Part shown: piece after piece, positions 1 through 9,399 of the stretch
How positions within the stretch are numbered: the first letter of the stretch is position 1
Layout of the letters: each line of letters opens with the position of its first letter
NCBI RefSeq assembly: GCF_029395675.1
Contig: NZ_CP115184.1
Span: 1,488,001-1,552,000, forward strand
From: Janibacter cremeus
GTDB taxonomy: Bacteria; Actinomycetota; Actinomycetes; Actinomycetales; Dermatophilaceae
Direction: 5' to 3'
Length of the DNA: 64,000 nucleotides
Program-made: the position numbers and the translations under genes
Notes under the pieces: model-generated
Database searches by the model: none
Told to the model about the DNA's origin: nothing
The model's input: the letters and a program-made list of their open reading frames with translations, nothing else

Positions 1-2
1 CC

Positions 3-731
3 AAGCGGCTGCTCGCCGCCCTGCCCGGCGCGCTGCAGGAGATCGGCACCGCGATCGTCGTGGCGATCAGCGTCGCGCCGCAGCTGGCCGAGTCCGTGCG
101 CCGTGTCCACCGGGCCCGGTTGCTGCGCGGGGACGGTGCGCGGGGGGTCACGGCCTTCCGCCGGGTGGCCATGCCGGTCCTGGAGGACACCCTCGAGCGG
201 TCCATGGCCCTCGCGGCCTCGATGGACTCGCGCGGGTACGGACGGCGCAACGAGACCTCCCCCGCACGCCACCGGCTCACCGGGGCGCTCGCCCTCGGCG
301 GTCTGCTCGCCATGACCATCGGCAGCTACGGCCTGCTCGACGCGACGAGTCCCGGGTGGCTCGGTCTGCCCCTCCTACTGGTCGGGGCGGTCCTGGGCGC
401 CCTCGGTCTGGCCAGTGGGTCCACCGCGGTGACGCGCACCGTCTACCGACCGGCCCCGTGGCGCAGCGCGGAGACCACCACCGCCGTGTGCGGTCTCCTC
501 GCCGCGGTCGCGGCCTTCGCCAGCACGGCCCTCGAGCCGGCCGCGCTGAGCATGTCACTCACCCCGATCGCTCCGCCGCCGCTACCGTGGATCCTCACCC
601 TCGGCCTGCTCGTCGCGACGCTGCCCGGTCTCCTCACACCGCCGCCACCGCTGGGCCGCCGGCGTGACCGCACCCGACGCGCCGGCGCCGGCCCGGTCCC
701 CCACCCCGAGACCGAAGGGAGCCGGACATGA
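3..731 (+). CDS. ECF transporter transmembrane component T (EcfT/CbiQ family), 5' partial
   Basis: The reading frame enters from outside the window, and only the last 242 residues are present. EcfT couples the ATPases to the substrate-binding S protein in the membrane. The fragment has an amphipathic helical region with the short MDSRGYG motif near fragment residue 76, which matches the Ala-Arg-Gly type coupling helix of EcfT, followed by about four hydrophobic segments and a Pro/Arg-rich tail. Its stop overlaps the start of the next gene (ATGA), and T, A and S genes follow each other, so the assignment is well supported. The substrate cannot be read from this subunit. Confidence 0.85.
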   Translation, partial: KRLLAALPGALQEIGTAIVVAISVAPQLAESVRRVHRARLLRGDGARGVTAFRRVAMPVLEDTLERSMALAASMDSRGYGRRNETSPARHRLTGALALGGLLAMTIGSYGLLDATSPGWLGLPLLLVGAVLGALGLASGSTAVTRTVYRPAPWRSAETTTAVCGLLAAVAAFASTALEPAALSMSLTPIAPPPLPWILTLGLLVATLPGLLTPPPPLGRRRDRTRRAGAGPVPHPETEGSRT

Positions 732-2362
732 GCTGGGCACCCGAGCCCGCCATCGTCTTCGAGGACGTGACGCTCACCTACGACGGCAGCGGGACCCCGG
801 CGCTCTCCCACGTCGACCTGACCGTCGACGAGGGCGAGCTCGTCCTCGTCGTCGGGCGCACCGGCTCGGGCAAGTCGACGCTCCTCGGCGCGATCAACGG
901 GCTCGTCCCCCACTTCACCGGCGGCCACCTGCAGGGGCGCGTGCTCGTCGCCGGCCGGGACACCCGCACCCACCTGCCCCGCGACCTCGCCGACGTCGTC
1001 GGTGTCGTCGGGCAGGACCCGCTCGCCGGCTTCGTCACCGAGACGGTCGAGGCCGAGCTCGCGTACGGGATGGAGCAGCTCGGTCTGCCCCCGGCGACCA
1101 TGCGGCGCCGCGTCGAGGAGGCCCTGGACGTCATGGACGTCGCCGACCTGCGCGACGCCCCGCTGCGCGACCTCTCCGGCGGGCAGCAGCAGCGCGTGGC
1201 CATCGGCGCCGTGCTCACGCAGCACCCCAGGGTCATCGTCCTCGACGAGCCGACCTCCGCGCTGGACCCGACCGCCGCCGAGGACGTCCTCGCCGCGATC
1301 TCCCGGCTCGTGCACGACCTGTCGACGACCGTGGTCGTCGCCGAGCACCGCATCGAGCGGGTCATCCACCATGCCGACTCGGTCATCCACGTCGCCGACG
1401 GCCGTGTCGAGCACGGTCCGCCCGCGCACATGATGACCACCTCCTCCGTCGCCCCGCCCGTCGTCGAGCTCGGCCGGTGGGCCGGGTGGTCCCCGCTGCC
1501 GCTGTCGGTGCGCGATGCGCGCCGGGCGGCCCGCCCCCTTCGCGGGCAGCTGACGCAGGCACCGGCCCCCGCCACTCCCCCGGTGCGGCCCGGCGGGCTC
1601 GAGGCGAAGGGGGTGACCGTGCGCCACGGCCGGCTGGTCGCCGTCGACGACGTCGACCTGACGCTGCACCCCGGCACGGTCACGGCCGTGATGGGCCGCA
1701 ACGGCGCCGGCAAGTCCTCGCTGCTGTGGGCACTGCAGGGGTCGGGCACGCGGACCGCGGGGAGCGTCGTGGTCGACGGCGTCGACCCGGGCGAGCTGAA
1801 GCCGGCTGCCCGACGATCCGTGGTGGGCCTCGTACCGCAGACCCCGGGTGACCTGCTCTACCTCGAGACGGTGGGCGCGGAGTGCGCCCGTGCCGATGCG
1901 GATGCCGGCCGCGACCCGGGCAGCTGCGCGGTGCTGCTGGAGGAGATCGCCCCCGGCATCCCGTCCGGGATGCACCCGCGTGACCTGTCCGAGGGCCAAC
2001 GCCTCTCGCTCGTCCTCGCCGTCCAGCTGACCGCCGACCCGCCGGTGCTCCTGCTCGACGAGCCCACCCGGGGTCTGGACTACTCCGCCAAGCGCGCCCT
2101 GGGCCGCGCACTGCGCGCCCTGGTCGCCCGCGGGCGCACCGTCGTGCTGTCCACACACGACGTCGAGTTCGTCGCCGAGGCGGCCGACCGGGTCGTCATC
2201 ATGGCCGACGGGGAGGTCATCGCCGACGGCCCGACGGCCGAGGTGGTCGTCTCCTCGCCCGCCTTCGCGCCGCAGGTGGCCAAGGTGCTCGCGCCCGTGC
2301 CCCTGCTCACCGTGGCCGGCGTGCGCGAGTCGGTCGCCGCCGCGCAGGAGGCGTCCCCGTGA
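728..2362 (+). CDS. ECF transporter double ATP-binding protein (two fused ABC domains)
   Basis: This 544-residue protein carries two complete ABC ATPase domains, so a single chain replaces the usual EcfA1/EcfA2 heterodimer. The first half shows Walker A GRTGSGKST, signature LSGGQQQR and Walker B VIVLDEPTSALDP. The second half shows GRNGAGKSS, a variant signature LSEGQR and VLLLDEPTRGLDY. A CGAAGGGAG stretch about 6 bases before the ATG can act as ribosome binding site. The start overlaps the T gene and the stop overlaps the S gene, which fits one translationally coupled operon. It should sit on the cytoplasmic face and energise uptake of a small molecule. Confidence 0.9.
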   Translation: MSWAPEPAIVFEDVTLTYDGSGTPALSHVDLTVDEGELVLVVGRTGSGKSTLLGAINGLVPHFTGGHLQGRVLVAGRDTRTHLPRDLADVVGVVGQDPLAGFVTETVEAELAYGMEQLGLPPATMRRRVEEALDVMDVADLRDAPLRDLSGGQQQRVAIGAVLTQHPRVIVLDEPTSALDPTAAEDVLAAISRLVHDLSTTVVVAEHRIERVIHHADSVIHVADGRVEHGPPAHMMTTSSVAPPVVELGRWAGWSPLPLSVRDARRAARPLRGQLTQAPAPATPPVRPGGLEAKGVTVRHGRLVAVDDVDLTLHPGTVTAVMGRNGAGKSSLLWALQGSGTRTAGSVVVDGVDPGELKPAARRSVVGLVPQTPGDLLYLETVGAECARADADAGRDPGSCAVLLEEIAPGIPSGMHPRDLSEGQRLSLVLAVQLTADPPVLLLDEPTRGLDYSAKRALGRALRALVARGRTVVLSTHDVEFVAEAADRVVIMADGEVIADGPTAEVVVSSPAFAPQVAKVLAPVPLLTVAGVRESVAAAQEASP

Positions 2363-3135
2363 GGCACACCGCGCTCGCGCTGCGTCCCCGGGCCGTCGCC
2401 GCGATCGCCCTGACGAGCATCGCCGGCGCGTTCGCCTTCCTCTGGCCGCTGCTCATCTCCCCCGACACCGGCCTGTCCCACTCCGGGGACGCCCCGCTCG
2501 TCTTCGCCGCGATCCTCGTCGGCGTGCTCGCGGTCGTCCTCGCCGAGGTCAGCGACGGTGGCCTGGACACCAAGGCCGTGGCCATGCTCGGGGTGCTGTC
2601 CGCGGTCGGCGCCGCGCTGCGTCCGCTCGGGGCGGGCTCGGCCGGGCTGGAGACGGTCTTCTTCCTGCTCATCCTCGCCGGGCGCGTCTTCGGTCCCGGC
2701 TTCGGCTTCGTCCTCGGCGCGACGACACTCGCCTCGAGCGCCCTCATCACCGCCGGCGTCGGCCCGTGGCTGCCCTTCCAGATGCTCGCCGCCGCCTGGG
2801 TCGGTCTCGGCGCCGGTCTGCTGCCACGGGCGAAGGGGGCGGCGGAGATCGTCCTGCTCTGCGGCTACGGCGCGGTGACCGGCCTGCTCTACGGTGCCGC
2901 CCTGAACTTCTCCTTCTGGCCGTTCACGGTGCAGGGCGAGGAGTCGCTGTCCTTCGTCGCAGGTGCGCCGGTCACCGAGAACCTCACCCGTTTCCTGGCC
3001 TTCTCCCTCGCGACCTCCCTCGGCTGGGACATCGGCCGGGCCCTGACCAACGTCGCGCTCATCGCGCTGACCGGGCGCCCGGTCCTCGGCGCGCTGCGGC
3101 GGGCCGCCCGTCGGGCCTCGTTCGCCGCGGCCTGA
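2359..3135 (+). CDS. ECF transporter substrate-binding S component
   Basis: This 258-residue integral membrane protein has about six hydrophobic segments, starting near residue 15 with an alanine-rich helix and ending before a basic C-terminal tail. It begins at a GTG that overlaps the stop of the double ATPase (GTGA). Position after T and A genes plus this topology mark it as the substrate-capturing S protein. It resembles the actinobacterial group sometimes called CbrT-like, which has been predicted to move cobalamin or a precursor, but I see no binding motif that fixes the substrate. Any riboswitch that could identify the substrate would lie upstream of the window. Confidence 0.75.
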   Translation: MRHTALALRPRAVAAIALTSIAGAFAFLWPLLISPDTGLSHSGDAPLVFAAILVGVLAVVLAEVSDGGLDTKAVAMLGVLSAVGAALRPLGAGSAGLETVFFLLILAGRVFGPGFGFVLGATTLASSALITAGVGPWLPFQMLAAAWVGLGAGLLPRAKGAAEIVLLCGYGAVTGLLYGAALNFSFWPFTVQGEESLSFVAGAPVTENLTRFLAFSLATSLGWDIGRALTNVALIALTGRPVLGALRRAARRASFAAA

Positions 3136-3158
3136 GACCCGTCTGCGAGGATGGCGCC

Positions 3159-3698
3159 ATGCCGACGGACCTGGACCGACACGAAGCGTGGCTCAGCCGC
3201 GAGGACCTGGACAACATCCGCGGGCGGGTCCCCATCCTCTACGTCGCGGCGGTCCCCGTGCGGGTGGCCGACAACGGCTCGGTGACGAGGGTCGGGCTGC
3301 TCCTGCGCGCCTCCGACACCGGCACGATGGACCGTGAGCTCATCGCGGGTCGGGTCAACTACCACGAGCGGGTGCGCGACGCCCTCGTGCGGCACCTGGA
3401 GAAGGACCTCGGCCCGATGGCGCTGCCCTCCGTCCCCGCCTCCCCCGTGCCCTTCACGGTCGCCGAGTTCTTCCCGACGCCGGGCATCACGCCCTTCCAC
3501 GACCCGCGCCAGCACGCGGTCGCGCTGAGCTACATCGTGCCTGTGCGCGGTGACTGCGCCCCGCAGCACGACGCCCTCGACCTGGCGTGGCTCACCCCCG
3601 CAGAGGCGAGCGAGACCGGGCTGCAGGCGGAGATGGCCGGGGGCCACGGTGCCCTGCTCCAGCAGGCGATGTCGCACCTGGGGCACGGCAGCTTCTGA
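3159..3698 (+). CDS. DUF4916 (NUDIX-fold-like) protein
   Basis: The product has 179 residues. The sequence opens with a DLDRHEAWLSREDL segment and contains VPILYVAAVPVRV and the HDPRQHAVALSYIVP region that I recognise from the actinobacterial DUF4916 family, which has a NUDIX-like fold. The canonical catalytic box (GX5EX7REUXEEXGU) is not visible, so hydrolase activity is doubtful. The ATG was chosen because it starts the conserved block and is preceded by GAGG. The gene lies 23 bases after the ECF S gene and converges on plsC with a 9-base gap. Its function is unknown. Confidence 0.7.
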   Translation: MPTDLDRHEAWLSREDLDNIRGRVPILYVAAVPVRVADNGSVTRVGLLLRASDTGTMDRELIAGRVNYHERVRDALVRHLEKDLGPMALPSVPASPVPFTVAEFFPTPGITPFHDPRQHAVALSYIVPVRGDCAPQHDALDLAWLTPAEASETGLQAEMAGGHGALLQQAMSHLGHGSF

Positions 3699-3707
3699 GG
3701 ACCGGTC

Positions 3708-4469
3708 CTACTTGCTGAACTGGTCCTTCCTGCGGGTCATGTCCTTGCGGTCCTTGGAGTACGCCTCCTCGTACGTCGGCGCCGTGCCGCCGAGGCGGGC
3801 CGGGTGGAAGCGCAGCTCCTCCCCCTTCGGCTGCGGGTAGGCCGCGAGGGTCTCGTCGAGCATCTGCTTCATCACCCGGCGAAGGTGGGCGGTCACCTCG
3901 GCGACGTCGTCGTCCGGCCCGACGTGGATGGGCTCGCCGACGGTGATGTGGATCGGGGCGTTCGTGCGGCCCAGACGCTTGGGCACGTCCTTGGTCCAGA
4001 TGCGCTGGGCGCCCCAGACGATCGTCGGCAGGATCGGCACGCCGGCGTCCTTGGCCATCCGCACGGAGCCGGACTTCAGCTCCTTGATCTCGAAGGAGCG
4101 CGACATCGTCGCCTCCGGGTACACGCCGACGATCTGGCCCTGGCGCAACCGGTTCGTCGCCTCGGCGAGGGCGCCCGCGCCCGCGTGGCGGTCGACGGGG
4201 ATGTGCTTGAGCCCGCGCATGATCGGACCGGCGACCCTGTGCTGCCAGATCGACTTCTTGGCCATGAAGCGCACCCAGCGGCGGCTCTTGCGGGCGCTCA
4301 GCCCCGCGAAGACGAAGTCGAGGTATCCGGTGTGGTTGATCGCCATGACGGCACCACCGCGGCGCGGGACGTTGGCTTCCCCCTTCATCGTGAAGCGGTA
4401 TCCGTTGATGAGGAAGATGACCCGGGCGATGATGATGATCAGCCGGTACAGGGGCTCGGGTGGACGCAT
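3708..4469 (-). CDS. 1-acyl-sn-glycerol-3-phosphate acyltransferase family protein (PlsC-like)
   Basis: This 253-residue protein would transfer an acyl group from acyl-CoA or acyl-ACP to lysophosphatidic acid or a related acceptor at the membrane. The N-terminus is hydrophobic (residues about 8-22). The HX4D catalytic motif appears as NHTGYLD near residue 46, and the substrate-binding block appears as VYPEATMSRS, a variant of the usual EGTRS. A basic C-terminal extension ends with RRKDQF. It is divergent from valS with 79 bases between them. The exact acceptor is unknown, because actinobacteria carry several PlsC paralogues. Confidence 0.82.
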   Translation of the reverse strand: MRPPEPLYRLIIIIARVIFLINGYRFTMKGEANVPRRGGAVMAINHTGYLDFVFAGLSARKSRRWVRFMAKKSIWQHRVAGPIMRGLKHIPVDRHAGAGALAEATNRLRQGQIVGVYPEATMSRSFEIKELKSGSVRMAKDAGVPILPTIVWGAQRIWTKDVPKRLGRTNAPIHITVGEPIHVGPDDDVAEVTAHLRRVMKQMLDETLAAYPQPKGEELRFHPARLGGTAPTYEEAYSKDRKDMTRRKDQFSK

Positions 4470-4548
4470 GTCGACAGACTACGACGTCGCCGGGTCGGCG
4501 GTGGGCCCGATTGGCAGGGCAGTGAGCGGGGATGGGAAGATTCGGCCC

Positions 4549-7170
4549 ATGAGCGAGCACTCCCTGTCCCCCGACGCTGCCCGCATCCCGGAGCGTCCCT
4601 CCCTCGACGGGCTCGAGGAGAAGTGGGCAGTGGTATGGCGCGAGCAGGAGACCTACGCCTTCGACCGTGCGGGTGGGCGCGAGCAGGTCTTCTCCATCGA
4701 CACCCCGCCGCCGACCGCGAGCGGCAGCCTGCACATGGGGCACGTCTTCAGCTACACCCACACCGACTGCATGGCCCGCTACAAGCGCATGCAGGGGTTC
4801 AACGTCTTCTACCCGATCGGCTGGGACGACAACGGCCTGCCGACGGAGAAGCGGGTGCAGAACTACTACGGCGTTCGCGGCGACTCCTCGCTGCCCTACG
4901 ACCCGGACTTCACTCCCCCCTTCGCCGGGACGACGAAGACGATCAAGGCCGCCGACCAGGTCCCCGTCAGCCGGCAGAACTTCATCGAGCTGTGCGACGA
5001 GCTGACGGTCAAGGACGAGGAGGCCTTCGAGTCCCTCTTCCGCCGCCTCGGCTTCAGCCTCGACTGGGCCATCCAGTACCGCACGATCGACGAGCACTCG
5101 CGCGCGACGGCGCAGACGGCCTTCCTGCGCAATCTCGCCCGCGGTGAGGCCTACACCGCCGAGGCCCCGGGCCTGTGGGACGTCACCTTCCAGACCGCCG
5201 TCGCCCAGGCCGAGCTCGAGGCGCGCGACTACCCGGGCGCCTACCACCGCGTCGCCTTCCACGGCGCCGAGGGCCCGGTCCACGTCGAGACCACCCGCCC
5301 GGAGCTGCTCCCCGCGTGCGTCGCCCTCATCGCGCACCCGGACGACGAGCGCTACCAGGGTCTCTTCGGTGCCACTGTGACCTCGCCGATCTTCGGCGTC
5401 GAGGTCCCGGTCCTCGCCCACCGCGGCGCCGAGATGGACAAGGGCGCCGGCATCGCCATGTGCTGCACCTTCGGTGACCTCACCGACGTCATCTGGTGGC
5501 GTGAGCTGCAGCTGCCGACCCGCTCGGTCGTCAACCGGGCCGGCCGCATCGCCGCCGACGTCCCCGAGTGGATCTCCGGGGAGACGGGCGCCGAGGTCTA
5601 CACGCAGATGTCCGGCAAGACCGTCCACTCGGCTCGCGAGGTCGTCGTCGAGGCGCTGCGCGCCTGCGGTGACCTCGACGGCGAGCCGCAGAAGACGCAG
5701 CGCAAGGCCAACTTCTACGAGCGCGGCGAGAAGCCGCTGGAGATCGTCACCTCCCGCCAGTGGTACATCCGCAACGGTGGCCGGGACGCCCAGCTGAACG
5801 AGACGCTGCAGGACCGCGGCGACGAGATCGCCTTCCACCCCGAGTTCATGAAGTCGCGCTACAAGAACTGGGTCGCCGGTCTCAACGGCGACTGGCTCAT
5901 CTCCCGCCAGCGCTTCTTCGGCGTGCCGATCCCCGTCTGGTACGCCCTCGACGCCGAGGGCGAGCCGCGGTACGAGTCGCCGCTCGTGCCCGAGGAGTCG
6001 CGGCTCCCGATCGACCCGACCGCGAGCGTGCCCGAGGGGTACACCGAGGACCAGCGCGACCAGCCGGGTGGCTTCACCGGTGACCCCGACGTCATGGACA
6101 CCTGGGCCACCTCCTCCCTGTCCCCCCAGATCGCCGGTGACTGGTTGGGGCGCGAGTCCGGCCGCTCTGATCTGTTCGAGCGGGTCTTCCCGATGGACGT
6201 GCGCCCGCAGGGGCACGACATCATCCGCACGTGGCTCTTCGCCACGGTCGTGCGCGCGCACTTCGAGCACGGCAGCGTGCCGTGGAAGAACGCCGCGATC
6301 TCCGGCTGGATCCTCGACCCCGACCGCAAGAAGATGAGCAAGTCCAAGGGCAATGTCGTCACCCCCGAGGACGTCGTCGTCGAGCACAGTGCCGACGCGG
6401 TGCGCTACTGGGCCGCCTCCAGCCGCCTGGGCACCGACGCCGCCTACGACACCGGTCAGATGAAGATCGGTCGCCGACTGGCGATCAAGCTGCTCAACGC
6501 GAGCAAGTTCGCTCTGGGCTTCGGCACGGTCGAGGGCGACCTCGCCGCCGCCGTGACCAACCCGCTCGACCAGTCGATGCTCGCCGGGCTCGCCCGGGTC
6601 ATCACCGACGCGACGGCGGGCTTCGAGGCCTGGGACTACACCCGCAGCCTCTCGGTGACCGAGACCTTCTTCTGGACCTTCTGCGACGACTACATCGAGC
6701 TGGTCAAGGACCGCGCCCACGGCGGCGAGGGACAGGACCCCGCCGGGACGGCCTCCGCCCGCGCCGCCCTGCGGCTCGCGCTCGATGCCCTGTTGCGCCT
6801 GCTCGCACCCGTGCTGCCCTATGCCACCGAGGAGGTCTGGTCCTGGTGGCACGAGGGCTCGGTCCACCGCGCCACGTGGCCGACCGCCGACGAGCTGCCG
6901 TCCGGCGGTGACGCGGCCGTCCTCGGTGCGGTCGGCGAGGCCCTCACCCAGATCCGCAAGGCCAAGTCCGACGCCAAGGTCGGCATGCGCAGCGAGATCA
7001 CCGCGGCCACCCTCGTCGCCCCCGCGGCGACGGCGCAGCTCGTGCGCGTCGGTGAGTCCGACCTGCGCAGCGCCGGCCGGCTCTCCGGCTCCTTCGAGCA
7101 CGCCGAGGGCGAGGAGATCGGGCTGCGCGACGTCGAGCTGATCCCCTTCGTCAAGCCGAAGAAGAACTGA
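4549..7170 (+). CDS. valS: Valine--tRNA ligase, archaeal-type signature
   Basis: This 873-residue class I synthetase charges tRNA-Val. The HIGH motif is LHMGH (residues 61-65) and the KMSKS loop is KKMSKSKGN (from about residue 594), with a large editing insertion between them. After the HIGH region it reads GWDDNGLPTE, the form known from archaeal ValRS, rather than the usual bacterial DHAGIAT form. The long C-terminal coiled-coil arm of typical bacterial ValRS is not evident, and the chain ends VKPKKN. The ATG at 4549 was chosen because the family N-terminus begins there; the open frame extends further upstream only as an antisense shadow of plsC. Its 3' end overlaps the convergent gene by 20 bases. 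Confidence 0.93.
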   Translation: MSEHSLSPDAARIPERPSLDGLEEKWAVVWREQETYAFDRAGGREQVFSIDTPPPTASGSLHMGHVFSYTHTDCMARYKRMQGFNVFYPIGWDDNGLPTEKRVQNYYGVRGDSSLPYDPDFTPPFAGTTKTIKAADQVPVSRQNFIELCDELTVKDEEAFESLFRRLGFSLDWAIQYRTIDEHSRATAQTAFLRNLARGEAYTAEAPGLWDVTFQTAVAQAELEARDYPGAYHRVAFHGAEGPVHVETTRPELLPACVALIAHPDDERYQGLFGATVTSPIFGVEVPVLAHRGAEMDKGAGIAMCCTFGDLTDVIWWRELQLPTRSVVNRAGRIAADVPEWISGETGAEVYTQMSGKTVHSAREVVVEALRACGDLDGEPQKTQRKANFYERGEKPLEIVTSRQWYIRNGGRDAQLNETLQDRGDEIAFHPEFMKSRYKNWVAGLNGDWLISRQRFFGVPIPVWYALDAEGEPRYESPLVPEESRLPIDPTASVPEGYTEDQRDQPGGFTGDPDVMDTWATSSLSPQIAGDWLGRESGRSDLFERVFPMDVRPQGHDIIRTWLFATVVRAHFEHGSVPWKNAAISGWILDPDRKKMSKSKGNVVTPEDVVVEHSADAVRYWAASSRLGTDAAYDTGQMKIGRRLAIKLLNASKFALGFGTVEGDLAAAVTNPLDQSMLAGLARVITDATAGFEAWDYTRSLSVTETFFWTFCDDYIELVKDRAHGGEGQDPAGTASARAALRLALDALLRLLAPVLPYATEEVWSWWHEGSVHRATWPTADELPSGGDAAVLGAVGEALTQIRKAKSDAKVGMRSEITAATLVAPAATAQLVRVGESDLRSAGRLSGSFEHAEGEEIGLRDVELIPFVKPKKN

Positions 7171-7900
7171 CCCCTTCCCGGCCCGGCTCCCGGCGCAACG
7201 CCTCCGGGGTCGGGTCGGGGGCCAGCTGCGGCACCCGCCACGGGGCGATCGCCGGTGAGCCGTTGCCCGCCCGCCGGTGGCCGGTGGGCTGGACGAGGAT
7301 CCACGGCACCGACCACCCACCCAGGTCGAGACGTCGGGTGGCGAACTCGTCCTCGGTCAGCGGCAGCACCTGCCCCGAGCTCGGCTCGTACACGGTGAGC
7401 TCACCGGGGCGCGCGCCCGGGATGACGAGCGTGATGTGGCGCGGCAGCAGTGAGTTGCCCACGTAGAGGGCCGCCGGCTCTCCGTCGACGACGAGATCGG
7501 TCAGGCGGCGGTACCGGGCGCGCAGCGCCTCCTGCATGTGGCCGCGGACCGGGACCAGCCGGTAGCGCGTCCCGACGCGGGCACAGCCGTTCTCCAGCTC
7601 CTGCTTCAGACCCCACGGTGGTGTCCCGAAGGCCCGTGGCCACGCCATGGCCGGTCTGCCGCCCGGGGTGGCCCACCCGTTCGTCCGAGCCTGGACGGTG
7701 CGCTCCCAAGACGCGAAGCGCTCCGGGAAGGTGGTGCCCTCGGCGCCGGGGATGGGGTGTCCCTCGCCGTGGACGACCCAGCGGGCGAAGGGGCCGTCGA
7801 CGAGCATCCTCGCCACGGTCGCGCACGCCGACCCGCAGGTCGTCGGGCTCTGCTGCCGCGGGCCCGAGGACCCGGTCGCCAGCCGGAAGGGCGCGCTCAC
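7151..7900 (-). CDS. C39-like cysteine peptidase family protein
   Basis: This 249-residue protein has no signal peptide or membrane segment. Near the N-terminus it shows QQSPTTCG, with Gln16/17 and Cys22 spaced as in the oxyanion-hole and nucleophile residues of C39 and related papain-like peptidases. Later it has RHITLV with a candidate catalytic His155 and a nearby acidic residue in VYEPSSG. These features support a papain-like fold but not a specific substrate. No bacteriocin or ABC exporter gene is adjacent, unlike classic C39 leader peptidases. It starts with GTG and lies between valS (overlapping 3' ends) and clpX on the same strand as clpX. Confidence 0.6.
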   Translation of the reverse strand: MSAPFRLATGSSGPRQQSPTTCGSACATVARMLVDGPFARWVVHGEGHPIPGAEGTTFPERFASWERTVQARTNGWATPGGRPAMAWPRAFGTPPWGLKQELENGCARVGTRYRLVPVRGHMQEALRARYRRLTDLVVDGEPAALYVGNSLLPRHITLVIPGARPGELTVYEPSSGQVLPLTEDEFATRRLDLGGWSVPWILVQPTGHRRAGNGSPAIAPWRVPQLAPDPTPEALRREPGREGVSSSSA

Positions 7901-7921
7901 CCGGTCATCCTGTCAGGTGGG

Positions 7922-9199
7922 TCAGGCGGAGCGCTTGTGCTTGCGCTTGCCCGTCTCCTCGTGGCGCACGATCGTCGGCAGGACGTTGTCGCGCACGACT
8001 TCCTCGGTGACGACGATCTGCTTGATGCCCTCGTCGCTCGGCGCGTCGAACATCACCGGCATGAGCACCTCCTCGAGGATGGCCCGCAGGCCGCGGGCGC
8101 CCGTCCCGCGGGCGATCGCGGACTCGGCGATCGCCTCGAGGGCGTCGTCGGTGAACTCCAGCTCCACCCCGTCGATGTCGAACATCTTGCGGTACTGCTT
8201 GACCAGCGCGTTCTTCGGCTCGGACAGGATCTGCACCAGCGCCTCCCGGTCGAGCGGGCTGACGGTGGTGATGATCGGCAGGCGGCCGATGAACTCCGGG
8301 ATGAGGCCGAACTTCATCAGGTCCTCGGGCATGACCTCGGTGATCGCCTCGGCCAGGTCGGTGGACTTGTGCAGCTCGGAGCCGAAGCCCAGCCCCTTCT
8401 TGCCGATGCGCGACTCGATGATCTTCTCCAGGCCGGCGAAGGCACCGCCGACGACGAAGAGGACGTTCGTCGTGTCGATCTGGATGAACTCCTGGTGCGG
8501 GTGCTTGCGGCCACCCTGCGGCGGGACGGAGGCGGTCGTGCCCTCGAGGATCTTCAGCAGTGCCTGCTGCACGCCCTCGCCCGAGACGTCCCGGGTGATC
8601 GAGGGGTTCTCGGACTTGCGGGCGACCTTGTCGACCTCGTCGATGTAGATGATCCCCTGCTCGGCCTTCTTCACGTCGTAGTCGGCGGCCTGGATGAGCT
8701 TCAGCAGGATGTTCTCCACGTCCTCGCCGACGTATCCCGCCTCGGTCAGCGCGGTGGCGTCGGCGATGGCGAAGGGGACGTTGAGCATCCGCGCGAGGGT
8801 CTGGGCGAGGTAGGTCTTTCCGCAGCCGGTCGGACCGATGAGCAGGATGTTGGACTTGGCGATGTCGACGTGGTCCTCGTCGCGCTTGGCAGCGGCACCG
8901 TCGTCGGCCTGGATGCGCTTGTAGTGGTTGTAGACCGCGACCGCCAGCGCCTTCTTCGCCTTGTCCTGACCGACGATGTAGGTCTCGAGGAAGTCGAAGA
9001 TCTCGCGCGGCTTGGGCAGCTCGTCCAGACCGAGGTCACCGGAGTCGGTCAACTCCTCCTCGATGATCTCGTTGCACAGGTCGATGCACTCGTCGCAGAT
9101 GTACACGCCCGGACCGGCGATGAGCTTCTTGACCTGCTTCTGCGACTTGCCGCAGAAGGAACACTTGAGCAGGTCGCCGCTCTCTCCGACTCGTGCCAC
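7922..9199 (-). CDS. clpX: ATP-dependent Clp protease ATP-binding subunit ClpX
   Basis: This is a 425-residue AAA+ unfoldase that feeds tagged proteins into ClpP. The N-terminal zinc-binding domain has CSFC and CDEC pairs. The Walker A is GPTGCGKT, Walker B lies in IIYIDEVDK, and the RYGRVG-type pore and ClpP-binding loops are expected in the central region. The C-terminus is basic (KRKHKRSA). The GTG at 9199 gives the conserved start [13 protein letters not shown] and is preceded by AGGAAGGA at good spacing; upstream in-frame codons are not conserved. It sits downstream of clpP1-clpP2 but is separated from them by a strong terminator, so it probably has its own promoter. Confidence 0.96.
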   Translation of the reverse strand: MARVGESGDLLKCSFCGKSQKQVKKLIAGPGVYICDECIDLCNEIIEEELTDSGDLGLDELPKPREIFDFLETYIVGQDKAKKALAVAVYNHYKRIQADDGAAAKRDEDHVDIAKSNILLIGPTGCGKTYLAQTLARMLNVPFAIADATALTEAGYVGEDVENILLKLIQAADYDVKKAEQGIIYIDEVDKVARKSENPSITRDVSGEGVQQALLKILEGTTASVPPQGGRKHPHQEFIQIDTTNVLFVVGGAFAGLEKIIESRIGKKGLGFGSELHKSTDLAEAITEVMPEDLMKFGLIPEFIGRLPIITTVSPLDREALVQILSEPKNALVKQYRKMFDIDGVELEFTDDALEAIAESAIARGTGARGLRAILEEVLMPVMFDAPSDEGIKQIVVTEEVVRDNVLPTIVRHEETGKRKHKRSA

Positions 9200-9355
9200 G
9201 TCCGGTCCTTCCTGCCTGGTGGGTCGGCCCGTCCGGCCGCCTGTGGGTCGACGGTACCCAAACGGGGGTGTCTCGCCTCCATTCGACACCCCCGGACGGG
9301 GGCGCGTCGCCCTTGTCCGCTATCAGCGGAACACCGGGTGTCGTACCCGGGCAGC

Positions 9356-9387
9356 ACGAAGGGCCCCGGCGAACCGGGGCCCTTCGT
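9356..9387 (-). terminator. Intrinsic terminator after clpP1-clpP2
   Basis: This is a perfect 14-base-pair inverted repeat closed by a CGAA tetraloop. It lies 13 bases past the clpP2 stop on the minus strand. Both arms contain ACGAAGGG/CCCTTCGT. There is no long U tract, which is usual for high-GC actinobacterial terminators. It separates the clpP pair from clpX. Confidence 0.85.
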
Positions 9388-9399
9388 CGTCGTGGTCGC

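Noticed and set aside
4470..4548. T-box leader for valS
   Set aside because: The 79-base gap is too short for a T-box and has no antiterminator motif.
3592..7320. Very long minus-strand open frame antisense to valS
   Set aside because: It runs opposite a full synthetase, is rich in Arg/Gly/Val/Asp repeats typical of mirrored high-GC codons, and its end is the plsC coding region read in another frame.
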